This document shows positions 37,936 through 45,567 of a stretch of 64,000 nucleotides of DNA, in pieces. The stretch is taken from contig NZ_BDBI01000005.1 in the NCBI RefSeq assembly GCF_001612905.1, positions 1 through 64,000 on the forward strand. The letters are read 5' to 3'. The notes beneath the pieces are model-generated. The model saw only the letters and a program-made list of their open reading frames with translations, searched no databases and was not told the DNA's origin. Position numbers and translations under genes: made by a program. The stretch comes from Nocardia ignorata NBRC 108230 (GTDB lineage Bacteria > Actinomycetota > Actinomycetes > Mycobacteriales > Mycobacteriaceae). Numbering within the stretch: the stretch's first letter is position 1; every line of letters starts with the position of its first letter.

Positions 37936-38928
37936 TCAGCGCGCGGACTCGTAGATTCGGCGCACCACGTCTTCGATGCCCGGTTCCTCGATGGACAGAT
38001 CGCGCACCTTCGCCCGATCCGAGACCGCCGCGAGCAACGCCGCGGCGGTGGTGTGTTCGGCGTCGAAGGCCAGGCGCTGACGCATGCCGCCCGCCGCGCT
38101 CGACAGCAGTTGCGCGCCGCACGGCAGATCGTCGAGATCCGGTGTCGGCTCGGCCAGGTCGACGACGAGCACCCGGCGCGCGCCGACGGTGGCGCCGAGG
38201 CCGGTGAGCGAACCGTCGTAGACGAGCGTGCCGTGATCCACTACGAGCACCCGTTCGCAGAGTCGTTCGATATCGCCCATGTCGTGGGTGGTGAGGAGCA
38301 ACGTGGTTCCGCGTTCCATGCGCTCGGCGCGCAGGAACTCGCGTAATCGCTGCTTGGACAACACGTCGAGACCGATCGTCGGCTCGTCGAGAATCACCAG
38401 CTCCGGCGAATGCAGCAGGGCGGCGGCCACCTCGGCACGCATCCGCTGACCGAGCGAGAGCTGACGCACCGGCGTGTCGAGGGTGTCGGCCATCTCCAGC
38501 TGCTCGACGAGCTCGTGTGTCCGTTTGCCCGCGACCTCCGGATCGAGCCGGTGGATCGCGGCGAGGATCGAGAACGACTCGTGCAGCGGCAGATCCCACC
38601 ACAGCTGCGACCGCTGCCCGAACACCACACCGATGCGCGAGGCCAGTTCCCGCCGCTGGCGCACGGGTTCGAGACCGCACGTGCGGACCGTGCCCTTGGT
38701 GGGGACGAGGATGCCGGTGAGCATCTTGATCGTGGTCGACTTGCCCGCGCCGTTGGCGCCGATATAGCCCACAGCCGAGCCGCGTTCGACCCGGAAACTC
38801 ATCCGGTCGACGGCGGTGATGATGTCGCGATGTCTGCGCCAGCGGCTGCCGTTCTTGCGGTACACGCTGAATTGCCGGGTGAGGTCGTCGATGTCGATGA
38901 TCGGATCCGATGTGGCGTTGTCGTCCAT
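37936..38928 (-). CDS. ABC-2 exporter ATP-binding protein
   Basis: A 330-aa nucleotide-binding subunit with Walker A GANGAGKSTTI (about residues 56-66), signature LSLGQRMRAEVAAALL, and Walker B ELVILDEPTIGLD. The early segment RQFSVYRKNGSRWRRHRDII and the C-terminal regulatory part place it with the YtrB/ABC-2 group whose partners are two ABC2_membrane_6-type permeases. Third gene of a tight operon, 2 bases after the middle gene. Substrate unknown. Confidence 0.94.
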   Translation of the reverse strand: MDDNATSDPIIDIDDLTRQFSVYRKNGSRWRRHRDIITAVDRMSFRVERGSAVGYIGANGAGKSTTIKMLTGILVPTKGTVRTCGLEPVRQRRELASRIGVVFGQRSQLWWDLPLHESFSILAAIHRLDPEVAGKRTHELVEQLEMADTLDTPVRQLSLGQRMRAEVAAALLHSPELVILDEPTIGLDVLSKQRLREFLRAERMERGTTLLLTTHDMGDIERLCERVLVVDHGTLVYDGSLTGLGATVGARRVLVVDLAEPTPDLDDLPCGAQLLSSAAGGMRQRLAFDAEHTTAAALLAAVSDRAKVRDLSIEEPGIEDVVRRIYESAR

Positions 38929-38930
38929 CG

Positions 38931-39764
38931 TTATCCGCCTCCTCCCTGATAGTGCCTCGTCCCGACCCGCCACGCCGCCGCCGCGAGCAACCACACCCAG
39001 GCGGCGGCCAGCGGGGTCAGCCACGCCGACCACGCGGGCAGCAGCGGCGGACCCTGCAGGCCGAGCAGCGCGATGGTCGGCACGTACGCCGTGAACGCGA
39101 CCGGAATCGCGAACCCGAACAACAGTTTCAGCGGTGTCGGGAACACCGAGGCCGGCTGCATCGCGGCGAACGAGCCGCCGTAGGTGAAGCTGTTGGTGAG
39201 CTCGGCACCGTCTATCAAGAAGAACTGTAGCCCCGCCGCACATACGAAAAGGCCACAGAACAGCGCGATTCCACTCAGCAGGGTGATCACGATCAAGGTA
39301 ACCGGGACGATGCCCCAGTCGATTTCGTTGCGCCACAGCCCGATGCCGAGCACGACCACCGCGACGGCGGCACGGGCGATCCGGCGCAGCGAGATGTCGC
39401 TGGTGATCAACTGGAGCAGCAGTGGTTGCGGGCGAAGGTGATACGCGTCGAGGGTGCCCATGCGGATCATCGCCGGGAGCGAGTCGAGGTGGCCGACCAG
39501 CACCTGGGCGAGTGCGAAAGCGGTGTTGGACAGGCCGAACAGCAACAGTGCCGCGTCGACGTCGAGCCCGCCGAGGGTACCGACGTTGTGGAAGATCACC
39601 CACACCTCGGCGAACTCCACCAGGCCGATCAGGAACGCGCTGAACACCTCGATGGCGAAGGAAACCCGGTAGACCCGCTGAGCTTTGACACGCGAACGCA
39701 ATACTGCGAGGTAGGGGGTGAACCAGGTCCCGGACACAATGCGCGCGGTCTCCGGTTCAGCCAC
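38931..39764 (-). CDS. ABC-2 family permease subunit
   Basis: A 277-aa membrane protein with about six helices; readable segments are VSFAIEVFSAFLIGLVEFAE, GTLDAYHLRPQPLLLQLITS and FAIPVAFTAYVPTIALLG. The LDAYHLRPQPLLLQ-type element before helix 3 is typical of this permease pair (LDFLRPVDVQL in its partner). The GTG at 39764 overlaps the 3' end of the partner permease by 8 bases, so the genes are coupled. It probably forms a heterodimeric exporter channel with the product of 39757-40632. Confidence 0.9.
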   Translation of the reverse strand: MAEPETARIVSGTWFTPYLAVLRSRVKAQRVYRVSFAIEVFSAFLIGLVEFAEVWVIFHNVGTLGGLDVDAALLLFGLSNTAFALAQVLVGHLDSLPAMIRMGTLDAYHLRPQPLLLQLITSDISLRRIARAAVAVVVLGIGLWRNEIDWGIVPVTLIVITLLSGIALFCGLFVCAAGLQFFLIDGAELTNSFTYGGSFAAMQPASVFPTPLKLLFGFAIPVAFTAYVPTIALLGLQGPPLLPAWSAWLTPLAAAWVWLLAAAAWRVGTRHYQGGGG

Positions 39765-40632
39765 CCTGTACCTCCAACCTGCGTTGTCCCGCTCGCAACA
39801 ACACCCTGCCGAGCAGTCCGATCGCCAGTACCCAGAAAGCTTGTCCCGCAACGACTGACAAGGCTTCCATTCCGACGACCCGCCCTGACAGCGTATCGAT
39901 CGGGGACTGGAGGATGGAGGGAAACGGGGTAGCGTGCGCGAGCAGACGCAACCACTCGGGAAACATGTGGACCGGCACGAAAAGGCCCGCGAGGAACGTG
40001 CCGACGATCTGGTACAGCATCCGGATGCCCCGGATCTCCACCACCCAGAAACCGCACAGCGCGACCGCGAACAGGCACAGGAACGACAGCGCGACCGCGA
40101 GCAGCACGCTCAGCAGGCCGAGCAGGTACGCCTGCGGTGAGTCCGGCATCGACAGGCCGAAGATCGTCGCACCGATCAGGATGCTCGGCACCGCGCGGGG
40201 AAGAAACGTGCACGCCGCCCGGCCCATATCGGTGGCGAGGTAGCCGAGTTGCACGTCGACCGGGCGCAGGAAATCGATGGCGACGTCACCGGTCTTGATG
40301 CGCTCGACCAGATCGATCGGCGGGCCCATGAACTGTGTCGCCCCGAGCAGGGCCTGTGACAACCACACGTACGCGGCGATGGTCGCCTCGTCGTACCCGC
40401 CGAAATCCCCGGCCGATCGCACGGCCGCGACCATCACCGCGGCGCGGACGAACCCGAAGATGCAGTTGGTGAACAGCCCGGCGAACATCGCCAGCTTGTA
40501 CTGCGCCTGTCTCTTGAAACCCGCCCGGACCAGGGTCCAATACACCCCGGCGGTACCTGGTGCGCGCCGTCGGCACCTGCGTCGGCGCACCGCGAGAACA
40601 ATCCCCGCGTCCCCCTCCGCATTGCCCCGCAC
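39757..40632 (-). CDS. ABC-2 family permease subunit, first gene of operon
   Basis: A 292-aa membrane protein with six predicted helices; it contains KTGDVAIDFLRPVDVQLGYL and FWVVEIRGIRMLYQIVGTFL, both usual in this family. The ATG at 40632 gives a basic Arg-rich N-terminus of about 28 residues that is longer than normal; an internal GTG at 40545 (VYWTLVRAGFKRQ) gives a more typical length, so the start is uncertain. It leads the permease-permease-ATPase operon. Confidence 0.88.
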   Translation of the reverse strand: MRGNAEGDAGIVLAVRRRRCRRRAPGTAGVYWTLVRAGFKRQAQYKLAMFAGLFTNCIFGFVRAAVMVAAVRSAGDFGGYDEATIAAYVWLSQALLGATQFMGPPIDLVERIKTGDVAIDFLRPVDVQLGYLATDMGRAACTFLPRAVPSILIGATIFGLSMPDSPQAYLLGLLSVLLAVALSFLCLFAVALCGFWVVEIRGIRMLYQIVGTFLAGLFVPVHMFPEWLRLLAHATPFPSILQSPIDTLSGRVVGMEALSVVAGQAFWVLAIGLLGRVLLRAGQRRLEVQGG

Positions 40633-40698
40633 AATCAGTCAACTCTAGGCGGCAGAACCCTGAATCAGGACGAAAACGGCGTTGTTCGCCGATCGTTG

Positions 40699-40779
40699 TC
40701 AGTCCTTGGGGAACCCCGTCGCGAACAGGATCGCGATGGCGACCGAGCTGACCACAGAGATGGCGAGAATGATCCACAT
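40699..40779 (-). CDS. Candidate 26-aa single-helix membrane peptide
   Basis: MWIILAISVVSSVAIAILFA then TGFPKD: almost the whole peptide is one membrane helix with a short charged C-terminus. The ATG at 40779 has no clear ribosome-binding site; a TTG three codons earlier (40788) is preceded by AGGT. It lies alone between the ABC operon and the hydrolase gene. It could be a real small protein or a chance hydrophobic frame. Confidence 0.35.
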   Translation of the reverse strand: MWIILAISVVSSVAIAILFATGFPKD

Positions 40780-40855
40780 GGAGGGCAAGATTACCTGTCG
40801 CCCGCTCTTGACACGGCATCGGTCCGGCTCATCGCAGGCACTGGGGGCCGGATTG

Positions 40856-41932
40856 TCAGTGTGTGGTGGCACTCCGTGCCAAGAGTTTGTCCGTGTAGAC
40901 GGTGGTGTCGGCGAGGAAGTCGGCGATCGTGGCCCAGCTGGTGGTGCGGGCGTCGGGGCCGGCGATGATGCCGAGGTGGCTGCCGTCGACTTCGACAAAG
41001 GTAACGGGGGCTCCGGTCAGAACGTCGATTCCGGCGGCCACCGACGCGGCGGAGGCGAGGGTGTCGCGGTTTCCGCCGATCAGCAGTACCGGGACGGTGA
41101 TCGCGGTCAGGTCGACGGCGTGTTGGGCGTTGAGATGCACTGTGCCGGTGCACATTTCGTTACGGATGATCAGCTGGCGGTACACCTGCGAGTAGAAGCG
41201 CGCCGGGTAGCCCGGCATCGTGTCCATGAATCGGTCGACCGCCTGCATTCTGGCCAGGGATTCGGGATCGTTGGCGTGGCGCGCGATGTAGAGCGGTTTG
41301 GTCAGCTCGCGGTCGAGCGATTGGGCGCGGAAACCGATCCGCACGGCCTGTTTCGGGATGCCGCCGAGTAGGCGCACCGGCGTGGTGACGATCTCGGTCG
41401 GTGCGAGGCGGCCGAGCGATCTGGCCAGCGACATCGGCCCGTTGCGTCGTTGGTCGAAGGGGGTACCGACCGCCGTCACCGACGCGACGGGGAGTTCGGG
41501 GTCGGCCGCGGTGGTCAACAGGCTGATGGTGCCGCCGAACGACCAGCCGATCACCTCGACCGGGGCGTAGGCGTGCTCGGCGCTGACCCGGCGGATCGCG
41601 TCGGGCACGATGTCGTCGACCCACTCCTCGAAGCCGAGATCACGGTCGGCGTAGGTGATCTCGCCGTAATCGATGACGTACACCGCACGGCCGAGGCCGA
41701 GGAGGAACTCGACCAGGCTCTGGTCGGGCCGCAGGTCGTAGCACGAGATCGTGACCGCCAGCGGCGGGACAAGCAGGATCGGATTGCCGACGGCCGGTGT
41801 GGTGCGGCGGTAGCACCGCAGCCGCCGATGGGGGTGGCTGTACACGTCGACCGACGGTGTCGGGGTGTAGGGCTCTATCCCCTCCCGGAACAAGGCGCCG
41901 ATGTTGCGCACCGCGGTGCCCCAACCGACCAT
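40856..41932 (-). CDS. Alpha/beta hydrolase, PHA synthase/lipase-like
   Basis: A 358-aa alpha/beta-hydrolase. The nucleophile elbow is VIGWSFGGTISLL (Ser, about residue 140), the acid is likely Asp in IGGNRDTLAS and the base His in DGSHLGIIAG. The N-terminal layout YRRTTPAVGNPILLVPPLAV and VYVIDYGEITYADRDLGFEE resembles PhaC-like acyltransferases, but the nucleophile is Ser rather than Cys. GGAGGG lies 7 bases before the ATG at 41932. It is divergent from the thiolase operon and shares a region carrying two near-identical operators, which suggests a role in the same lipid pathway. Confidence 0.9.
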   Translation of the reverse strand: MVGWGTAVRNIGALFREGIEPYTPTPSVDVYSHPHRRLRCYRRTTPAVGNPILLVPPLAVTISCYDLRPDQSLVEFLLGLGRAVYVIDYGEITYADRDLGFEEWVDDIVPDAIRRVSAEHAYAPVEVIGWSFGGTISLLTTAADPELPVASVTAVGTPFDQRRNGPMSLARSLGRLAPTEIVTTPVRLLGGIPKQAVRIGFRAQSLDRELTKPLYIARHANDPESLARMQAVDRFMDTMPGYPARFYSQVYRQLIIRNEMCTGTVHLNAQHAVDLTAITVPVLLIGGNRDTLASAASVAAGIDVLTGAPVTFVEVDGSHLGIIAGPDARTTSWATIADFLADTTVYTDKLLARSATTH

Positions 41933-41965
41933 CGTCTTCCCTCCATCACTGTGTATGCGCTGACC

Positions 41966-41981
41966 TGGACATCGTGTCTCA
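41966..41981. promoter_or_regulatory. Operator copy 1 between hydrolase and thiolase operon
   Basis: TGGACATCGTGTCTCA, containing the palindrome GACA-TCG-TGTC at 41968-41978. The reverse complement of the second copy at 42059 matches at 15 of 16 positions. This copy is nearer the hydrolase start. Confidence 0.65.
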
Positions 41982-42058
41982 CTTACACGACAGGTTGCAA
42001 CTTCCCCAGATTCGAATATTTGCGTGACCGGCGATTTTCCGTACGTCAAGGTATTGAC

Positions 42059-42074
42059 TGGGACACGATGTCCA
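42059..42074. promoter_or_regulatory. Operator copy 2, reverse orientation
   Basis: TGGGACACGATGTCCA, with the palindrome GACA-CGA-TGTC at 42062-42072. It is nearer the thiolase start. The TetR gene at the end of the operon (47898) is the closest candidate regulator. Confidence 0.65.
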
Positions 42075-42137
42075 ATATATCTTCCTGGTACACGTAGTCC
42101 CACGTACTTGGGATACGCGACACACAGGAGTGCGTAC

Positions 42138-43328
42138 ATGACACAGAAGGTGTTCGTCGTCGGCGTCGGCATGACGAAGTTCGAGAAGCCGGGCGCGCTG
42201 GAGTGGGATTACCCGGACATGGCCCGCGAGGCGGGCACCAAGGCGCTCACCGATGCCGGAATCGACTACAACCAGGTCCAGCAGGCCTATGTCGGTTACG
42301 TCTACGGCGAGTCGACCGCCGGACAGCGCGCTGTCTACGAGCTCGGCATGACCGGCATCCCGGTGGTCAACGTCAACAACAACTGTTCCACCGGCTCGAC
42401 CGCGCTCTACCTCGCCGCCCAGGCGATCCGCGGCGGCCTGGCCGACTGCACCCTGGCGCTGGGCTTCGAGAAGATGCAGAAGGGCTCGCTCGGCTCCACC
42501 TACGACGACCGCGAACAGCCGATGATGCGGCACCTGCTGGCGCTGGCCGAACTGCAGGAGTTCGCCATGCCGCCCGCGCCGTACATGTTCGGCGCCGCGG
42601 GCAAGGAGCACATGGAGCGCTACGGCACCACCGCCGAGCAGTTCGCCCAGATCGGCGTGAAGAACCACCGCCACTCGGTGAACAACCCGTACGCGCAGTT
42701 CCAGAAGGAATACAGCCTGGAGGAAGTGCTGGCGGCCAAGCAGATCTACGGCCCGCTCACCAAGCTGCAGTGCTCACCGACCTCCGACGGTTCGGGTGCG
42801 GTGATCCTGGCGAGCGAGTCGTTCGTCGACAAGCACAACCTCGCCGACCAGGCGATCGAGATGGTCGGGCAGTCGATGGTCACCGACCTCGAGACCACCT
42901 TCTCCACCAAGAGCGCGATCAACCTGGTCGGCGCCGACATGTCGCGCACCGCCGCGGAAGCGGTCTACGCCCAGGCCGGGATCGGGCCCGAGGACGTGGA
43001 CGTGATCGAGCTGCACGACTGCTTCTCCACCAACGAACTGCTCACCTACGAGGCGCTCGGCCTCTGCGCGGCCGGTGAGGGTGGACGCCTCGTCGACGAC
43101 AACGCCACCACCTACGGCGGCAAGTGGGTCGTCAACCCCTCCGGTGGCCTCATCTCGAAGGGGCACCCGCTCGGTGCGACCGGTCTCGCCCAGTGCAGCG
43201 AGCTCACCTGGCAGCTGCGCGGCACCGCCGACGCCCGTCAGGTCGACGGCGCGCGTATCGCCCTGCAACACAACATCGGACTCGGTGGCGCGGTCGTGGT
43301 GACCGCCTACCGCCCGGCCGACCGCTGA
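42138..43328 (+). CDS. SCP-x-type thiolase (lipid-transfer-associated acetyl-CoA acetyltransferase)
   Basis: A 396-aa thiolase-fold enzyme likely to cleave 3-oxoacyl-CoA, or an Ltp-type aldolase-like relative. The N-terminal part reads [20 protein letters not shown], the nucleophile Cys lies in [20 protein letters not shown] (about residue 83), and the second catalytic region is [20 protein letters not shown] (His about 342). AGGAG lies 8 bases before the ATG. It is the first gene of a five-gene operon that could carry out a complete side-chain or branched acyl-CoA degradation round. Confidence 0.94.
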   Translation: MTQKVFVVGVGMTKFEKPGALEWDYPDMAREAGTKALTDAGIDYNQVQQAYVGYVYGESTAGQRAVYELGMTGIPVVNVNNNCSTGSTALYLAAQAIRGGLADCTLALGFEKMQKGSLGSTYDDREQPMMRHLLALAELQEFAMPPAPYMFGAAGKEHMERYGTTAEQFAQIGVKNHRHSVNNPYAQFQKEYSLEEVLAAKQIYGPLTKLQCSPTSDGSGAVILASESFVDKHNLADQAIEMVGQSMVTDLETTFSTKSAINLVGADMSRTAAEAVYAQAGIGPEDVDVIELHDCFSTNELLTYEALGLCAAGEGGRLVDDNATTYGGKWVVNPSGGLISKGHPLGATGLAQCSELTWQLRGTADARQVDGARIALQHNIGLGGAVVVTAYRPADR

Positions 43329-43358
43329 TTTCCACCAATCTCACCGAGGAGTATCCCC

Positions 43359-43799
43359 ATGGCATCTGTGTCCGTCTCCACCGAACTGCCCATCACCCCC
43401 GAAGCCGCCTGGGCGAAGCTGAGTGATCTCGCGACGTGGGAGGAGTGGCTGACCATCCACCAGGGCTGGCGTTCGGACCTGCCCGCCGAGCTGACCGTCG
43501 GATCGCGGTTCATCGAGGTCGTCTCGGTGATGAACATGGCCAACAAGATCGAGTGGACCGTGGCCGAGGTCGACCCGCAGAAGTACCTGAAGATCACCGG
43601 CACCGGCATGGCGGGTGTCTCCGTGGAATTCGTGCTGAAGGTCGAGCCGACCGCCACCGGTTCCTCGGCCGCCTTCGACGCCTCCTTCAAGGGCACCATG
43701 ATCGTCGGCCCGATCGGCAAGGCCGTCGCCAAGAACGCCGAGGCGGACCTGAAGGAGTCGATGGCCAAGTTCACCGAGCTCGTCGGGTCCGCGGCGTGA
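43359..43799 (+). CDS. SRPBCC (START-like) domain protein
   Basis: A 146-aa helix-grip protein: VSTELPITPEAAWAKLSDLA and TWEEWLTIHQGWRSDLPAEL open the fold, with a C-terminal long helix GKAVAKNAEADLKESMAKFT. Such proteins bind hydrophobic ligands; within this operon a carrier for an acyl or steroid-like intermediate is plausible but unproven. GAGGAG precedes the ATG. Its TGA overlaps the GTG of the next gene. Confidence 0.9.
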   Translation: MASVSVSTELPITPEAAWAKLSDLATWEEWLTIHQGWRSDLPAELTVGSRFIEVVSVMNMANKIEWTVAEVDPQKYLKITGTGMAGVSVEFVLKVEPTATGSSAAFDASFKGTMIVGPIGKAVAKNAEADLKESMAKFTELVGSAA

Positions 43800-44674
43800 G
43801 CAGCGCCGACGCGACCACGGCCGGAGTCGTCTTCGACGGCTCCGGCCTGGGGGAATGGACCGACGAGGAGCGTTTCTCGGTCACCGCCGAGCGGATCGCC
43901 GAATACGCTGCCGCCACCAATGACCCGATCGCGGCCCACCGCAACGGTGAAGTCGCGCCGCCGGTGTTCGCGGTGGTTCCGGTGTTCACCTCGATGGCGC
44001 CCGCGGCGCTGTCCGTGGCCCCGGTGGAATTGCTGATGAAGCTGGTGCACGGGGAGCAGGACTTCCTGTTCCACCGCCCGATCCGGCCGGGCGACGAACT
44101 GGTCGTGCGCGCCAAGCCGATCGGGTACGTCGGCAAGCCCAACGGGTCGACCGTCGTCGTCTACGCCGAAACCCGCGACGCGGCGGGCGAACTCGTCAAC
44201 GAGCAGTGGATGACCGCGTTCTTCCGCAAGGTCGACGCGGGCCCCGGCGAAGGCGAGGCCGCACCGGAGCACCGCATCACCGACGCCGATCGCGCGGGCG
44301 AGCCTGCCGCGCAGGTCACCGCGCAGATCGACAAGGATCAGACCTTCCGGTACTCGCCGGCCTCCGGCGATCCGATGCCCATCCACCTCGACGACGAGAT
44401 CGCGCAGATGGCCGGGCTTCCCGGCATCATCAACCACGGTCTGTGCACCATGGCCTTCACCTCTTGGGCGGCGCTGACCGAACTCGCCGACAGCGAGACC
44501 GCCCGCCTGCGCCGACTGGCCGTGCGCTTCGCGAAGCCTGTCCTGCCGGGCCAGGAGATCACCACCACCTTCTGGCCGACCGGGTCCGCCGACTCCGGCG
44601 TGCGTGCCTACGCCTTCGAGACCGAAGCCGCGGGCCAGATCGCCATCACCGACGGCCGCGTCGAATTCAATTAG
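43796..44674 (+). CDS. MaoC-like double hot-dog enoyl-CoA hydratase
   Basis: A 292-aa (R)-specific enoyl-CoA hydratase-like enzyme with a degenerate N-terminal hot dog (FSVTAERIAEYAAATNDPIA, residues about 15-150) and an active C-terminal hot dog. The hydratase-2 motif is visible as FRYSPASGDPMPIHLDDEIA...NHGLC, holding the catalytic Asp and His near residues 190-205. The GTG at 43796 overlaps the previous stop (GTGA). The length matches mycobacterial HtdY-type proteins. Second chemical step of the operon's predicted oxidation cycle. Confidence 0.93.
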   Translation: MSSADATTAGVVFDGSGLGEWTDEERFSVTAERIAEYAAATNDPIAAHRNGEVAPPVFAVVPVFTSMAPAALSVAPVELLMKLVHGEQDFLFHRPIRPGDELVVRAKPIGYVGKPNGSTVVVYAETRDAAGELVNEQWMTAFFRKVDAGPGEGEAAPEHRITDADRAGEPAAQVTAQIDKDQTFRYSPASGDPMPIHLDDEIAQMAGLPGIINHGLCTMAFTSWAALTELADSETARLRRLAVRFAKPVLPGQEITTTFWPTGSADSGVRAYAFETEAAGQIAITDGRVEFN

Positions 44675-44686
44675 GAGACAAGACTT

Positions 44687-45565
44687 ATGGGAAAGCTTGA
44701 CGGTCGCGTCGCGGTGATCACCGGTGCCGGTCGCGGTATCGGTCGCGAACACGCGCTGCTGTTCGCCCGCGAGGGCGCCAAGGTCGTGGTCAACGATCTC
44801 GGCGGCGCCAACGACGGCACCGGCACCGATGCCGGGCCCGCCCAGCAGGTGGTCGACGAGATCGTCGCCGCCGGCGGGCAGGCCGTGGCCAACACCGACA
44901 ACATCGCCACCTGGGAGGGCGCGAAAGCCCTTGTCGACCAGGCGATCAGCGAGTACGGCTCGCTCGACGTACTGGTGAACAACGCGGGCATCCTGCGCGA
45001 CGCGTTCATCGCGAGCATGGACGAATCCCAGTGGGACGCGGTCATCGCCGTGCACCTCAAGGGCCACGCCGCCACCCTGCACCACGCCGCCGCGTACTGG
45101 AAGGCGCAGACCAAGGCCGGTAACCCGGTCTCGGCGTCGGTGATCAACACCGCCTCGGCGTCGGGCACCTTCATGCCCAACGCGGGCCAGGGCAACTACG
45201 GCGCCGCCAAGGCGGGTATCGCCGCGCTGACGCTGGTCGCCGCCGACGAGCTCGAGCGCTACGGCGTGCGGGTGAACGCGATCGCCCCGATCGCCCGAAC
45301 CCGGCTCACCCTGGCCACCCCCGGCATGGGCGCGCTGTTCGCCGCCGAGGTGCCCGAGGGCGAGTTCGACCCGTTCTCCCCGGCCAACATCTCCCCGCTG
45401 GTCGCGCACCTGGCCGAGGCCGACTGCCCGCTCACCGGCAAGGTGTTCGCGGTGCAGGGCGGCGCCATCATCGAACTCGGCGGTTGGCACGACGTGCGAA
45501 CCGTCGAGACCGACGGCCCGTGGACCATCGACGGGGTCGCCGCACAGCTGAAGGAGACCAGCTAG
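44687..45565 (+). CDS. Short-chain dehydrogenase, 3-hydroxyacyl-CoA dehydrogenase type
   Basis: A 292-aa SDR like the dehydrogenase unit of peroxisomal multifunctional enzyme 2. The NAD motif is AVITGAGRGIGREHALLFAR, NNAG is present (VLVNNAGILRD), and the catalytic Ser-Tyr-Lys are in INTASASGTFMPNAGQGNYG and AAKAG. The insertion VVVNDLGGANDGTGTDAGPA is the MFE-2/Rv0148-like hallmark. AGGAGA precedes the ATG. It would oxidise the (R)-3-hydroxyacyl-CoA made by the MaoC enzyme. Confidence 0.94.
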   Translation: MGKLDGRVAVITGAGRGIGREHALLFAREGAKVVVNDLGGANDGTGTDAGPAQQVVDEIVAAGGQAVANTDNIATWEGAKALVDQAISEYGSLDVLVNNAGILRDAFIASMDESQWDAVIAVHLKGHAATLHHAAAYWKAQTKAGNPVSASVINTASASGTFMPNAGQGNYGAAKAGIAALTLVAADELERYGVRVNAIAPIARTRLTLATPGMGALFAAEVPEGEFDPFSPANISPLVAHLAEADCPLTGKVFAVQGGAIIELGGWHDVRTVETDGPWTIDGVAAQLKETS

Positions 45566-45567
45566 TC

